64,000 nt of DNA from Sipunculus nudus (lineage: Eukaryota > Annelida > Sipuncula > Golfingiida > Sipunculidae), in NCBI GenBank assembly GCA_026874595.1, contig CM049307.1, positions 62,712,370 through 62,776,369 on the forward strand, written 5' to 3'. Each line of letters starts with the position of its first letter. The first letter of the stretch is position 1. The translations under genes and the position numbers were made by a program. Under the pieces are notes generated by a model, which saw nothing but the letters and a program-made list of their open reading frames with translations, was not told the DNA's origin and searched no databases. Shown piece by piece: positions 36,801 to 52,116 of the stretch.

Positions 36801-39800
36801 CAATTTAAATCTGTAAAACACTGTTAATATAAATTAATTTTGGCCTGATACATTATTTGTTTGTCAATTACAAACTAAATCAACAGCCTGAATCTTTCCT
36901 TCGATGTAATGTGTCACTAACTATGAAAATAACACGTTTTGGGCGGACTTGCAAAAAAGCCACTGGTACAATTATAAAGAATTAATTTCTGACTTGCACC
37001 AACCACTGTAATAAGAGAGGAGTTGTCAACTGTTCCCCCAACATAATTGCCAAGGAAAATTTGCGCCCCCGGTGTGATTTGTTGGATGCATTGTGAACAT
37101 AAATTCTGTTCTCCTTGTATAAAAACCGCTGCAAGGCGTGCTCTTTAATATCATCACATGTAGCCTCCAGATCACATTTTCACCCGGCAGATCGCTTGAA
37201 TTATTGATCAGCATGCCCAGGTATCAAAATACACAGACCTTGATGCCGCCGTTTGGTATTGAGAATAACACATCGAGAACACCCTACACAAAAGCTTTAT
37301 AACAGTCACCTGTACTCTGACAGACGAAAACATGTTATTTAGTAATGATATGGTGATAGATTCGATGTTTTAAGTATACCTTTGGGGCCATATAAAGTCC
37401 CCTTCTCTGGCAAATTCCAAAAGTAAGCACGAAATTTAATTTTACTATTTCATGATAATGTTTGCATTTTAAAATTCTCCATTTCATACCGACTGCTTGC
37501 ATGCAGATACCATTTTATGGTTAGACGTTAAACAAATAATGTCTCATACTTCATTCTATTTTAGAAAAAGCTATACCTATATGCAGAATAAGACATTCTT
37601 TATACACAATGAGCATGCCGTAACGACTTACAACTGGCAGGAGTTCTTTTTCTGAAAGCACAAAACTGAATATTTTTTAATACATACCACCTGTCTGAAC
37701 GATAAACTGCTATTGTATAATGGGCACCCGCTAATTACGGACACCTATACATTACATTCCGGACGACTGAGTCGGTCCTATGATTAGTAGACATACATAT
37801 GTCCGGAAACATCTCTCTACTGAAATTAACACAAAAAATGGCTTCTTCACCTTTAAATAAATTTCTATAAAATTATTGCCCTGAAACCGTTTTCTTACTC
37901 CTGTTACGAGTGTTGAAAACAGTGGATCGGGCGCGATCACAGGTGTCAACATAAACACCGTGTGCATCGCCCGGTCCACAACACGTGTCCATCAGGAGAT
38001 GCCCTGACGGACTAGGCTAAAAAAATTGTAATACATGTTCCCGCTGGCTGAAACATCGCGTGTAGCGACGTGGACTGTATGTAGGATGTATCCTTGTGGT
38101 AAGGGTCTTTGTTATGGGTTTTACCGGGGAGAACAGTCGAAACTTCGGGTAACTGGGCGGTTACACTAGGAGGTTTCTTTTAATAGCCTAACGACCAATT
38201 ATTCTCTACAGACCGGCTTCAGTGGCTCAGAGGGTAGAGCACACGATTCCAATCTCAGCCGAGGCAATGAAATTTTTTTCAGGTTGGCCACCACTCAAGG
38301 TAAGCGCTCTACAGGCTAAATGGGAAGGTCGTGCCTACCAGACGTGCTTCAATCCCAAATGAGTGCGCCCTTCGGGGCATGTTCCAGTAATGGGGCCGAT
38401 TACACACCCAGGGTCCACAGGTGCAGCGGTCAACGGGCCTGGTTAATACAATGATATAAAATAAGAGTAAGCGTGTGATACTGCTCTGTCACGTAGTCCA
38501 AAACCGGAATGCATTTATACTTAGTTTAACTCGCATTAAAAACTGAGGCGGTAACCTCTCACAAGAAAAAAAATGCTCCATCAGAAATAAGAAACGTCTA
38601 TGCTCTATACTTCTGTCTATGTTTACGCAGTAACTTGGGTAACAAGGTCTGTTGTTATTGGCTTGGAGCAGGGTGCCTGGAAGTATACTGTGATGCACCG
38701 AGTATTGGCAGGAACAAGTGAACACAAGTGTTTATAAACAACAAAAACCAATCAGGTATCAGTTACCAGCTGTTCCCGGAACATCGAACCCCAGCACACA
38801 CATAGAAGACGTTCTATGATTTTAAAGAGAGTGCGGGCAACCGACCAACTCGAGGAACCGATCCCCTCCTCATCAAGCGCCAGCTGTGGCGTCGGTGGCG
38901 CAGGAGTCGGGGGTTCGAGTTTCCTAAACGCTGTTTTCACTGACAAGTGTTACCCAGAACACAGCAGCACTTCTAGACACGACCAGCTACCACCGCTTAT
39001 TTATACTGATGCATTTCATTAAACTCGTATTTTGCATCCCATTATTTGATTTGGGGTTAATATAAAACCGAATACCGTTAATTAGCTTTTGAAAGGATGT
39101 TTCTTATTATACTTGGATTTCTGTTCATGGTGTTTTTTTCTACCTCCGCAAGGAGGGTGTGCGTTCGTCCCCGTTCATGTGTGTTTGTGTGTTCGTGTGT
39201 GTGTGCGGGTGTGTTTGCGTGTTTGTTCACAACATAATGGTCACGAAAGGAATCTCAAGAAATTGTCAGGGCATTTGGTATGGCTATCGTCATCAGAGAA
39301 TATTCACAAATATACAGTCATTTATGCACGAATGAACCCGGGATGGGCCGAATAAGTGAATGCAAACACGGGTTTGAGAGCATCCCAAAATAGGTACCTC
39401 AACATGGCGGAAGTATGCATTCCTTAGAATGCAGATTTCTAGTTATCTCCACCTACGGACATAAATATCGCCGTCTCTCAATATGTCGAGATATTTACTT
39501 TGTAAACTCAAGTATTCGCTTGCTTATAATAAAGTTGGGGCTACTTAAAAAAGAGATATGTCGGATTACGTTTGTCCAGTGACTTTTAAGCTTATGTCTG
39601 GAAGTATCCTGTGTAGATTGAGGCGGCAGGGCCTGTATAGGAAGTTGGCTAAATCAATTGATGGGATATTAAAAACTAATGAAGATACATTGGTGTTAAG
39701 GGGAAACGGAGAGATTAACGAGGAGCTTAAATAAGTAAATAAAAAAGAGGTAAAAAAGAACAGATGGTGAGATATACAGAGCATTATTTGCAAGCAATAC

Positions 39801-40183
39801 ACACGATGGCCAGATGAGAGAAGAGCTTAACGACTTCCGTAAACATTTGTATACATGTCTCAGATAAGTAATACGTTCCATTAGTATAATCGTGTTTATT
39901 GTCTGACAGCACCCAGCGTTACAAGCAACGTCCGTTCCGGGATGTAACATTAACATGCTTACTTACAGATGTTTAACAAGATTAACATGTGAAACCATGG
40001 GTTTCTCGTGTACTTTGAAATGGTGTAATATCAGGTACTTTTAAACATCTTTTTAGATGAGAAACATGTTTTGGTAAAATAGCTACCATGTACCTGTTCT
40101 AAATCAACGCAAAACCTGTTAACCAGTTCTACAGGTGATGATGTGTATATTTTAAAGCATAGAAATACGACATACATATACAT

Positions 40184-40244
<61 letters not shown>

Positions 40245-41351
40245 CATTCATTTTAACTATATTTGTTTAAACCAGTGTATATATATCCTGGATATACAGA
40301 TAAATATATAAAAACCTCTGTGGCAAATATCTAAAGGTGAATATTTCACTCATAAAATTAAGGTTAAACAACTGTTGTAAAAAATCTCTCTCTCTCTCTC
40401 TTAATTAAATGTTTAAAATAACTATCGTTTTCGGACAGCTGTATTTAAATAGTGTATAGTGTTAAGCGTGCTACAAGATCACAAGCGGTGATTACGTAGA
40501 TTACTCGTTTTGGTATCATAACCATAATATCATTTTCTATGAGAGCAAACATGTCAAGGCCGGAAACAAGACTTGTCTTTCTCGGTATATATAACAGAAG
40601 CTTCGTCAGAGAGATGTTTTTATACTGAGACAGGAACTGCGAGAAATACACCATCTGTTACTGTCAATAGATTTATGTTCATCCAGCCGGCTATCGAGTA
40701 GAAATAATCATACTGAGATAGACCAGCATAGGTGCTGGCCCAGCACTGGTGTATCGTGCCCGCTACAGATAAAACCTGAATCCAGTCTGCCTGCCACCAG
40801 GCGTGTCGTCGTCCGAACAGCCAAGACATAAATATACCAAGTCTGGACAAATCCGAGACGCAAACGGCAGGTGAAAAAAATGGCGTGGCCGCGAAAGTGA
40901 TTCCGCATAGAGTGCAGCTGTCATTAACGCATTATCACGGTTTGTATAGTGTACAATTAGCGGGAGGGGAAACCAGCAGCATGATAATAATATTACCCAG
41001 AGTCCCACGCGCCATCCCGTGTCAGGCTTTGTCAGTGTCGTTTGCTGTAAAAAGCGCCAGTGGTATTCATGCCTGTGTAACATGATCTGTGAAAACGGTC
41101 AGAATAAAAGGTATTCAGTACATGGATGCTACATTGTGAAATATTTATATCGTACGGACAACTGTTTATATCCCATGGCCTACACGAAGGATGCGAATAT
41201 GTACTGCTATATTGTACGTCCAGTCCCATATATTTCCTAAAGAAACTGAGCCGGTTTATGTATGTGTATGTAGGTGTATGTGCATGGCGTATACGCACAC
41301 ATATATATATGTATACACAAACACACACACACATATATATATATACACACA

Positions 41352-41412
<61 letters not shown>

Positions 41413-44400
41413 AAGCTAGCTGTGTGATTTTCAACTATCATGGTACTGAAACATGGTATTGAATTGGTATACTGTATTGTTGAGTAATACATACATTAAA
41501 CATCAAACAAACGCTGTTGTAACAAATCTGTTTTACTGTGCTAGTTCAGCAATTAGCAGCAGTTACAAGTATTCCACGAAAATAAACTACACAGATCTAG
41601 TAATTAAACCCTGGTACAACGGGGGCATCATGCAGGCTTTCATTCCACATATATCAGGAGACTGTCCATTTTCTACGAAACTTAGCAATAAGTCTGGCAT
41701 AAATCTACATAGAGAGGCATCTGGTTTACATTTGGGAGTCCCTGCCGGGGTCGGCTGGGTGAAGGGGCGCCGTGACCTCAGGACCAGATGGTTTAAATCG
41801 GCCCTAGCCGTATCAGGCCAGTGGTCAAGAGGCGCAGTCGGAAATAAACACAGTTCTAAAGGATAACACCCCGAGAATTTATGACCGGTTCGCTTTCCCC
41901 ACCTTGACATAAATACAATAAAAGTAAACATTTCAAAACAAATTGGCATATAAACTAATTCCAAAGACATCTATATGTGTACAGAAGTGTGATGTAAGTT
42001 ATAGGAATTAAGAACGTATTTTTAAATGATATATAACATATACATTGATTTTTAGAAGTTTCAAGGCAGCCGACAATGTCGGCTGCAAAGACAGTCCAAA
42101 CTCCATCCACTGCGCAGCCGACAATGTTTTAACTGATACCACTTAGTGTCAGCTGTCTAGGTGTTTGACATTCTAGACTTAGTATTACTGAGTAAAATGT
42201 TGCTGAATTAAGAAAAAAGGTAACAGGGTTGAATTTTTACCTAGGAAAATGAAAACATTAAATGCAGCATCAAATTTCATGTAATTTAAGTATAAAAATA
42301 TGGTAAAAATTTAATTCTAATGCACTAGAATACATACACCTCCATTACATGTATTTCAAAAGCATGTATTTGCATTTCATTGACTGACCATATCAGATGA
42401 TTAATGCAGTGTACATAGTTTATTGCACGTTTGTTTAACACTAGACCTCTTTGATGCTCCATTGATGTTACTGTAGGGTATTTATTAGCTTAAAGCTTTG
42501 GCAATCAGGTACACCAATGATTTCCTAGGTCACTAGCGGTGAGAGAGCAGATTCTGAGTTCCTGGTGAGTAGTGAGTGAGAAGATATGTTGGTCTTTAAG
42601 GCTTCAAATAGAATAAAGGGTTGAAATCAAGGATAGTTAATGGTGGCGTGTCAGCACCATGGCAGTCAACATCTCTGTTGGGGATGAATTTCCCTCTTTT
42701 TATGATTTTGAGACAAAGTTAAATCTGTAACAAAAGTCCAATCATATCATATTGTGAAAATGGGATTCTTGAACCATTGCTGGGTCTAAGAAGCGGTGTT
42801 CTTATAAGTCATTTAACCCTGAAATAATATACACGTCCCTTGTACACGTATGCAGGTGTCCATGGTGGCCGCAAATATAAAAATATTGTCCATTCTGATT
42901 TACTAGCAGGACTGGTTCCCCAACATGACCTGATTTTGTTTCAATTTTTCCTTATCATTAACCAATCTAATGTCTTAGGACCCGTTAAAATATACAATTT
43001 CTGATAGCTAAGGAGATTTTCTACATGTTAATAAATATTAACTTTGTTTTGAAGGAACATGTTTGAATTTAATAAGCATTTTAATTTAATTTAAATATTA
43101 AGTATACCTTTTATTGCAAAAACATCAATTTTTAGGATTTTAACCAGTCCTGACCACTACCTTTATGTATGGTTAAGTATATGTAACACCAGACCATACT
43201 ATATCTCAGTGTCATATATCCTATGAATATTAAATATATATATATATATATAAATATATATGTATATTGTAGAAAAAAATTCAAATTAATAAATCGAGAC
43301 AGCTGAAACTTTGTGATATCAGTTATTACCGACAAGATAAGCATTGTTGGCTGCGCAGTGGGTGGAGTGTGGACTGTCTAGGCAGCCGACAGTGTCTACA
43401 TTGTCGGCTGCCTGGACATTCCAGGGGCCTAACACTCTGGAACCGACATTGTCGGCTGCCTAGACACTTCCTCGATTTTAAATATTGGTTTACATATTTT
43501 CATGCGTTTATATATTTTGACATATTTAAAATACAGTGTATAGATAAAATTAATATACAATGAAACCTTCCAGTTACGGACTTTATCCATTCACAAGTTT
43601 ATGTAAGTAAAAAAAATGCCTGTGTTAAAGTGTCTGTATAACACGGAAATCAGGCGATGCCCAAAGTCAAACAGACAAACACACAGAAAAACATTATCCT
43701 CTTAGCAGTGGTAACAAACAGACAAGGCTAAAAACATAACCTCCCAGGCGGAGGTAATTCGCCATAGGGTTAAGTATAACAAGTCGTTTGTGCAAGGTTG
43801 CGCATACCAAATTCACACACTTTTTATGACTCCGGCTTATCGGATCTATGAGGTAATTGACACTTGGCAGTGGTGCAGGTTTTCAGCATTCCTAATGGAT
43901 GAGATGGGTACAGGAGTCACGTAAAATGATGAACACTAGTTTTCTTACAGCTCGGTTGCGGTGAATGTCCTGCACCGGTAACAGTGCGGCTGCATCAAAT
44001 ATTTCCTTCGGTTATCCGTACACACTGCCAGAGTTAATAAAATGACGCATCCAGAACAAGGTGCAAATGGTATCCAGAACGTGTTTCTCATATAGAGGTG
44101 TACACAATTGGCCATATATAAGCAAATACCCTTTGATCCGTACACCCCGAAATCTCCAGAAACGATTAAATTCCCCTAAGGCTAACCCCCCAAGCAATTT
44201 TCTCTGAATGGCTCACGCCACCTGGGGGTAATATTCTAATATTAATAGAGGATCACATCGGGTTTTGAACTAAAATATTTTGTCAAGTTAATCTTTGCTT
44301 TTCACAAGGACATTTTCACGGTGCTATACAGCTATAAGGTACCCTGTCATAGTCCCTTTCACCAAGAATGCACTAAGATGTCATATAATCTTAATGCTAT

Positions 44401-44440
44401 ATATCAGCTCTAAAAACTGTCCCGATTTTTCCTGATACTG

Positions 44441-44511
<71 letters not shown>

Positions 44512-46615
44512 GACTAAACCTTGCAGGATCAGATGTCTCTCGGGCTGAAGGGCGCCCAAATCAACAGAGAGTGACAAGATACCATACAGGAGCATAAATG
44601 GGAGATGCGAAAATGTCATGAGATTCCGTCCATGATTCCTGAGAATCCTTAATATTGTATCGTGTAATCTAAACTTAACATCTTACTTTTACACCTTTTT
44701 TTCAAGAAAAGTTTTGAAGGGGGAAGGGGCATGCGTCAGGAAAGACTTTTAAATGTTGATATCGATTTATACATAAGGGCAGACTTTTTCCTCTGACGGA
44801 GGCATGCGCTCCTCTTGGTGCCATTTAAGTTCTTTGTCTGTACGAATGCGGGGAACGACTTAACATTATACGTTTCAGTGATCTTCTAAGATGACAGCCG
44901 AATATCTCTCTAACCCAAACTGTTGATTTAGAGACACGCCGGCGAGAACAGGTGGTAACCTCTAGAGATACGACAGACAGGTGGACCGACACTTTGGGGT
45001 ATAACGATTTCATCTCGGCCTTTAGTGCTTCCGGGGAGCGGTAAGTTAACCCACGCTGACAGGTCGGGACCAGTGATCATGTATATTTATAAATTCTGGT
45101 CAGGCTTGGATCGCCCGGGCTGAGAAACAGTCAAAGGGTCACAAGGCTATTTATATTGTAAATTGGATAGCATTCTTTGTAAGTAGGAACCAGGCGTATT
45201 ATCTTTAGGACGTCCAGCCACACTAAACGATATACAGCGACTAGGTGTACACTCTGATGATAGCACTGCCTTCCGGGAAGCTGGCAGTATCTCTGATCAG
45301 CATCTTTAGTCTAACAGCAGCTGCCGCTTATACTGCATACCACTCCTTTTATTGGCTGCATTAATATACATTTCATTTGATATTACTTGTGCATGTGTTT
45401 TGAGGGGCGATTATATAAGAAAACTCTACTCAGTGACTAGACCGCCAGCAATTTCGCCCGAAATGAAGACGAAAGAAATCAGCACTGTTGTCTACGTCTT
45501 CATAAACACCTCCGCCAGGGTACTAATCAACCTTATTTATATTTTTATATTATGTCACGGTTCAAAAACACAGTTCAAAGGTCAGCTCTCGATGAAAAGC
45601 CGACCTATAATACCAATGGAAGGCTCCGGAACTCGAACGTACAAAGAATGTGACGGTGATACGAAATCCTATGACGTAAAAACACTTTACCCTAAATTTC
45701 AACAAAATTAAGTGACCTTTAGTTCATTTATATGTATGCGAAGCAAGCCAGAAATCACAAGATCTATAGAAGAGCTGAAAATTGAAAAGCTGGCTTTAAA
45801 ATTCATTAAAAAATTGTGTAAGTACATCAGACAAATCAAGCAGATAACCAACCAAGGAAACAACATAATACCTCACCTCGTGATGGAGGGAGATGTAAAT
45901 TCCAGGTCTCCAACATCTCTGTACCCAATACCCCCATCCTGTCTCTTACCTGCAAGTCAAGTGTAATTTAAAGTCCCTAAAGGTGCGTGACAGTTTCCAG
46001 GGTGCAAAGCGGCCTCCATATCACTAGACTGGCTTCATAACTTCCCAAAACAAAATCGCCCTGACTTACATAGGTAAACGGGCTGCGGGCGTTTTGGATA
46101 TATGTTATATCTACAGTCTGATAGTGTTGGTACTGCTATATATAGGCAAATACCTTAGCGCATTGGACAACTTCATCGGCCCAAGTGCATTGTGGGCTGT
46201 AGATTTCAAAACCCACAAACCCTAACCAGCAGAGTCGTTCTCGTGTGAGTCCGATTCTGCGCATTGTGCCCGTTAAGTAGAGGTCCATGGTCCTGTAGTG
46301 AAGCGAGAATAAATGTAGAAACCTTGAGAAAGGAAAACTGACACTCACTACAAGGTACAACACTTACGTCATTGGTAATTTCCTGAAGGAGTACTCCCAA
46401 TAAGTCCAATCACATTACCGGCCTGAAATGCATTACACAGAGTCTCACCATTCTGAATTATATCCGTTTCCAATCACTGAGTTTGATTGTCTATTTAAAG
46501 ATGTTTCCTTTTCCATTGTTTTTACAATCAGTTTTGCGTAACTTAATGGGGCCTCAATGGGGCAACCAAATTATACTTGTCAACTATGTAAACTCTCCCT
46601 ATTGTTGCGTGTATT

Positions 46616-46689
<74 letters not shown>

Positions 46690-49600
46690 GGCGTGGATTA
46701 TTAAAATAAGTGACAGTTCTCTTTGTTGATTTCTATCCTTTAACTACGACGGGCACGTAACAGAGCGAAATCGGAAAACGCTGGTGCATATTAATCGACA
46801 TGTGAGGAAATTAAAAAATATGACATGCTGTTGAAAACAGTCTTGTACCGATAGTGCCCGGTAAAAAAAAAGGAATAATTTGGACGTGTCTCAGAAAGTG
46901 ATAAAGCTCCTTGGAATAACTGATTGTGCCCAAAGGCAGGAGCTTTTAACATTTTTAATTGACCATATTTTGTCTTTATTATTGATGGAAACGGCATGAC
47001 CATCGCCTCAAGAGCTGAGTATATAGTATAATATATAGGATTACATTTTCGTTAAGTTTGTCTCAAATTCGATGTCTTAATTCGATGTCTTAAAAACTAC
47101 GTCCACAGTTACGTCTAAGTCATATGGCCGTTGCTCTGTCGTGTATGGTTCTTTCTATAGTCGTGTTGAATTCGTGTCAAGTTCGTGACCATTCGTGACA
47201 AAATTCACGAATGATCGCGAGTTATGACGACATTACACGACATGCCAAGATACTGTTATGAATACACCTTTTCAACGAGTATGCGCACTGTCCACGACGG
47301 TCGTCTGCAGGGTTTACGTTCAATGGGCCAGTATCACAGATTTTGCCACATAAGATCAAATACAAACCAGACACTCTGAGAGGACCCTCAGCAGTAAAGA
47401 TAACGTACGTTTATTAGTATGAAGCATCCCAGATACAACAAAACACTTTTTTTAAATAGAGATCCCGAACATTTAGTATCATTTGTCACCGAAAGGTGTT
47501 GCAGGTTTGATTGGAAAGCTGATGGACAGGTCTATTCTGAGTGCCCAAGACGTTGTTACAAATAATGCCGAAAGTTAAAGACATGATCTACTACTCCCCC
47601 ATTACTTCCCTTTGAATTAGTACGAGACCAGTTCGTGGTGATTCGCTGTCAAATTCGTGGAAGTAGGACTGCGGTTTAGAATCTGGTAAAGACCATCCAG
47701 AATCATCATGTTCACAGTTGCGATATCCACCTCTTTCGAGTCTACCTACGGACTAGCAAAATCATGACCAGAGGGATATTTTCAGGAGCCAAGATGGTTG
47801 GTGCAGATCGTTTGATGTACTTTTTAGACGAGAAAACATATCAATCCGAGGTATCATTTGTACATCTGCAGGGGTTTTCATTCCAAAAGATACCGAACTC
47901 AACAGCATAACAAAGATTAAACAAAGATTAAACCAACACAGGCTGCAAAGCGGTCAAGCCTCAGCAAAAATAAATAAATGGGTCTACGGACACTGAAAGC
48001 AAGAAAAATATGGTGCGAGGGAGGAAAGATCAATTTATAAATTTGAAATTATCGTTGAAGACACAACGTTAAATTTTGAAAGTTTCTAAAGAAAATACCA
48101 AAGTTCGCTTCAATTCTTGAAATATTGCTTATAATAAAAACAAAAATTAGTCAATTTTCCATTCCCTCAAGACTTATGGGGAATCGAGACAAAATCACAC
48201 ATTAATTACCAATGACCTAGACCTCATTTATAAAGAAATTATCCAGGGAAACCGGAGGAAGAAATCCATAGACAAAAATGTTGTGTGTGCCCCCCGGGGC
48301 AAAAATATTTGTTATGCAGAACTAAACCCTTTAATTTTCTTTTCTTAGGCGACAAAAGCAAATTAAGACTGAACTGAACGGATGAATTTATATTCCCACT
48401 GGCTAGCTCTTTGTTTTAATGCAACAAGCGTTTGCCTTCCGGAGTCCTTCTTTTACGGAAATTCTTTATTTTCTTATTTGTACGTGAATCAAGCAGGCCT
48501 GACGTGCACTCATGTTACCCCAACTACTTTTTGTATATTATGAGCAGCTCACAGTCATATAGCTTGTATTTGCAAAGATCTGGCATAGATCGCATGTCAG
48601 GTAAACGTAAAGGAATTTAAATACATATAGTGCTACTAAATGATTTTGGCACAGGTTTTCTGTTAGCGACCACATTGCGGGAGAAATGACCTTCCATTTG
48701 GATGTACAGCGGCACGTAAGGTGGAAGCCGGGCATATATTTCAGGCAATGCGGCGCCGCTGCGGATGTTAAAACATCGCGGAGATCCGTAGCAGATGTCG
48801 CAGCATCATTCTAACAGTGCATGCTGCTTCATTGTTCAAGCAACCAGTGCACAGAATATATTCCGGCACACGTCTTTTGTGACAGTTGTCAGAAGAGGAG
48901 ATTTATAAGGGATGATGAATTTATTACAGGCATTTTGGGGCATTTTTGTTGTGTGTGTGTGTGGGGGGGGGGTGTCTTACATGCTCCATAGCAGATAAGA
49001 ATCCCGTAGGAGGGTTCAGGGGGTCCGGTTCCCCCCTTTCCCAGCGGCAGCAACCTTTTTTTAAGGGTTCATACCATTTTTTTATAGTCTGGCCTCCCTC
49101 TTTTTTCAGGATCTGAGGACCTTTTCTCAGCTTGCTCATTAGTCTTCTTTGGTTGGACCCCTCCTTTTCCTAAATTCTGCATCCGCCCTTGAATGCAAAT
49201 GAAACTTTTTTTTACACTGACCTTATTATTCAAGCTCGTGACCACGGGGATGGTTTCCTGAAATCTATTTTCTACCTCTAGTGTTCTTTTATCAACCATA
49301 AAAACAAAGAAAAACTGTTTTATTTCTTTAATTGCTTATAACCTTATTCTGTGTCAGCGGGAGTGGATAGTAGGTTGGTTTTTATCTAGCCTAAGGTTTG
49401 TCCCTCTCACCGTCTGTCGAGATGTCAGAGTGGAACAACTCACAAGTATCGAAAACCGCAAAGAGTATCTCGATGAGGAAACAAAAGTTTTCGTAATTTT
49501 TTGGTCACTTTTGAAAACTCAAGTGTCTACAAGTTTCCACTTAAATACGACCAGCTGATAAAGATATTTTTGAACCTACCTTCTTACACCAACCATCGTG

Positions 49601-51116
49601 TCAAAAAATCGTATTTGTATGTTTGTGAATTACTAACCGCTTAAACCAGGACAATCTTTCAAAGAGCTATGTATTTGATATCGAAACCGCGGAATATTTA
49701 GGATATGATGGCGATTTCGTCAGAGAGGGCATTTAAGGTTTAGTTTGTATGATAAGGTGCTTTCTTTTAGATTAATTCCTGAACAGGTGTTGTACAGCGA
49801 TTGGATGGATGAAAAAAGCAGTGCAGTTTTCCGTATGACTGGTGCACGACATATTTTCTTCCCCAGGAGGGCACGCGTTCATCCCCATTCGTGTGTGTTT
49901 GTCATGAAATTTTAAGGGCATTTCGGGAATGGGTCAATCAAGAATCAAATAGATATTGGTGTGGGTCCGGCTCATGATCCGAATCCGGGAAGGACTTTCA
50001 GGAATATTCACAAATGTGCAGTCACATATGCCCCACTGAACCACGGAATATGGGCCGAATAAGTGAATGCAAACACTTGTTGGGGAACGTATGGACCAAT
50101 GAATCTGAGAATATGCGCCAATGAATCAATGGAAACAAGGGTTGCGGAGTACCCCACTTTAAGGACCACCCACATGGCGGAGGCGTGCATTCCTGACAAT
50201 TCATATTTCTAGTTTGTTTTGTTTCTTCAACAAAAAAAGATATTTCGGTAAAATTTTGCTCATGGTCATACAATGGCTCCACTGGGTTCATTGGATGTCA
50301 ATAAGTTCAGATCATTATGAACATACTTTTACAGATTTGGCGAATGAACGTGTGAATATAATTATTTTTTATCTGGTGCCAACATATCTAATTGGGCGTC
50401 CTGATGTATTCAATGGGGCATTGATTTCAACGTGTTTTCCTTGCCCGGGTGGCCTGCTAGATATTCTGGGCTCACAAAAAATAGCACAAACAACCTATGC
50501 AAACAGGCACCGGTGAGAAAAAGCATCGGCTGTATTGCTCCGCCGTAAGTCACTTTGTATCTGCCAGAAAAAGTCGAAGCATGCTCCTCATAAATAAACC
50601 TAGTTTCGCATATGCTGGTGCTGTCGTTTAAAAACCGGTCATTCAGCGCAAACGTTAATTAGGTATAATTCCAGCAATACGTGAATCATTAACGCGCTAT
50701 CGCAAAAGAGATAAAACAAACGATGCTCGCGTTCAATAGAGAAATAAAGTGATAAATCTAGCCCGATATAAAACCAGGATACATCCCCGGCAGACGAGGA
50801 TAAACAGGAATGGACAAGGACATGTCCGAGGGGAGTTTATATATAAGCAGCATCTGTTACTGGCAGTTTACATGTGGCTATACTAATACTACTGCCTGGA
50901 CTTCGGTGGTTGATTAACAACTATAAAGGAGTGGTAACATCACATAAAAGGAGAAAGACGAAGCCTTACAGGAAAATAATGACAAATTGTGGAGCAGATA
51001 TTAGGTAAAAATAAGGGGTCAACTTTTTTTCACCTGGAAAAGCATTCCGCAAGACCTCCAGACACTTGAGGTAAAAACATGATGATAATACTAATGATAT
51101 TAATAATAATTATGAT

Positions 51117-51156
<40 letters not shown>

Positions 51157-51278
51157 TGATGATGATGATGATGATGATGATGATTATAAAAACGTAAGTA
51201 AAATTAAAGGATATTTTTTTCACATGGAAAAGCACTCTCAAACCTTCTGGCACTTGACGTAATATAATAATTACACAT

Positions 51279-51320
<42 letters not shown>

Positions 51321-51325
51321 TTAAT

Positions 51326-51363
<38 letters not shown>

Positions 51364-51742
51364 TTAATAATAATAATAATTAATAATGATAATAATAATA
51401 ATAATAATAATAACAACAAAATCAATGACAATTATATAACTATACAGCATGATCTTCCAGAGTACAGTGATCAGGGCTGGAATTCGCGCAGTTGTGTTTT
51501 TCAGTTCCGTTTTTCGATCCTATTGGTCAAAAGATTTCCATTTCTCTCCTACTTCCTACTGATCTGTAATCTCTATAAGCGCAAAGTTTCTGTGGGTTCA
51601 GGGAGATGTTATTTTCAGCTGATATAGCATACAGCAAGTCAATGCATGGGGTTTATGGTAACAACTGTTAACCTTTTTTTTATCTTTATCAATGGCGTCA
51701 TGCTCCATCTATAGATCTCACTCAGTTTTGTTATCCTTTGAT

Positions 51743-51803
<61 letters not shown>

Positions 51804-52048
51804 TCGCCTATTCTGGAAAGCGTCGTACTAATTGTTTGGTACCGGCCACAGACATTGCAAAGTGAGTTCCTTCAATTAATTACGATATGAATGTTACATC
51901 ATTTGGTGGCGAGACACTGGTTTTGTGCTGCCATGATAAAACAGTTCAGTTCTGAGTTCTTTGGAAATCACCCGCCCTTCGGGTGGTTTACCAACCCGCT
52001 ATACTGATATACTTTTTATATCCATTTTACTAATAATCATGGAGGCAG

Positions 52049-52116
<68 letters not shown>

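Noticed and set aside
38214-38290. Functional tRNA gene
   Set aside because: Only the box A half looks like tRNA; no complete cloverleaf or good box B. Called as a SINE.
41453-41970. Overlapping 137- and 127-residue frames on opposite strands
   Set aside because: No motifs, mutually exclusive strands, located in an intron; most likely chance in a GC-richer patch.
43945-44197. Possible alternative first exon (LAVCTD phrase in a minus frame)
   Set aside because: The phrase resembles CTDYW by chance; no GLW motif, no donor in the required phase, and no membrane segment in the right place.
45352-45966. Two consecutive same-phase plus frames
   Set aside because: Interrupted by a stop, no recognisable domain, no convincing exon boundaries.
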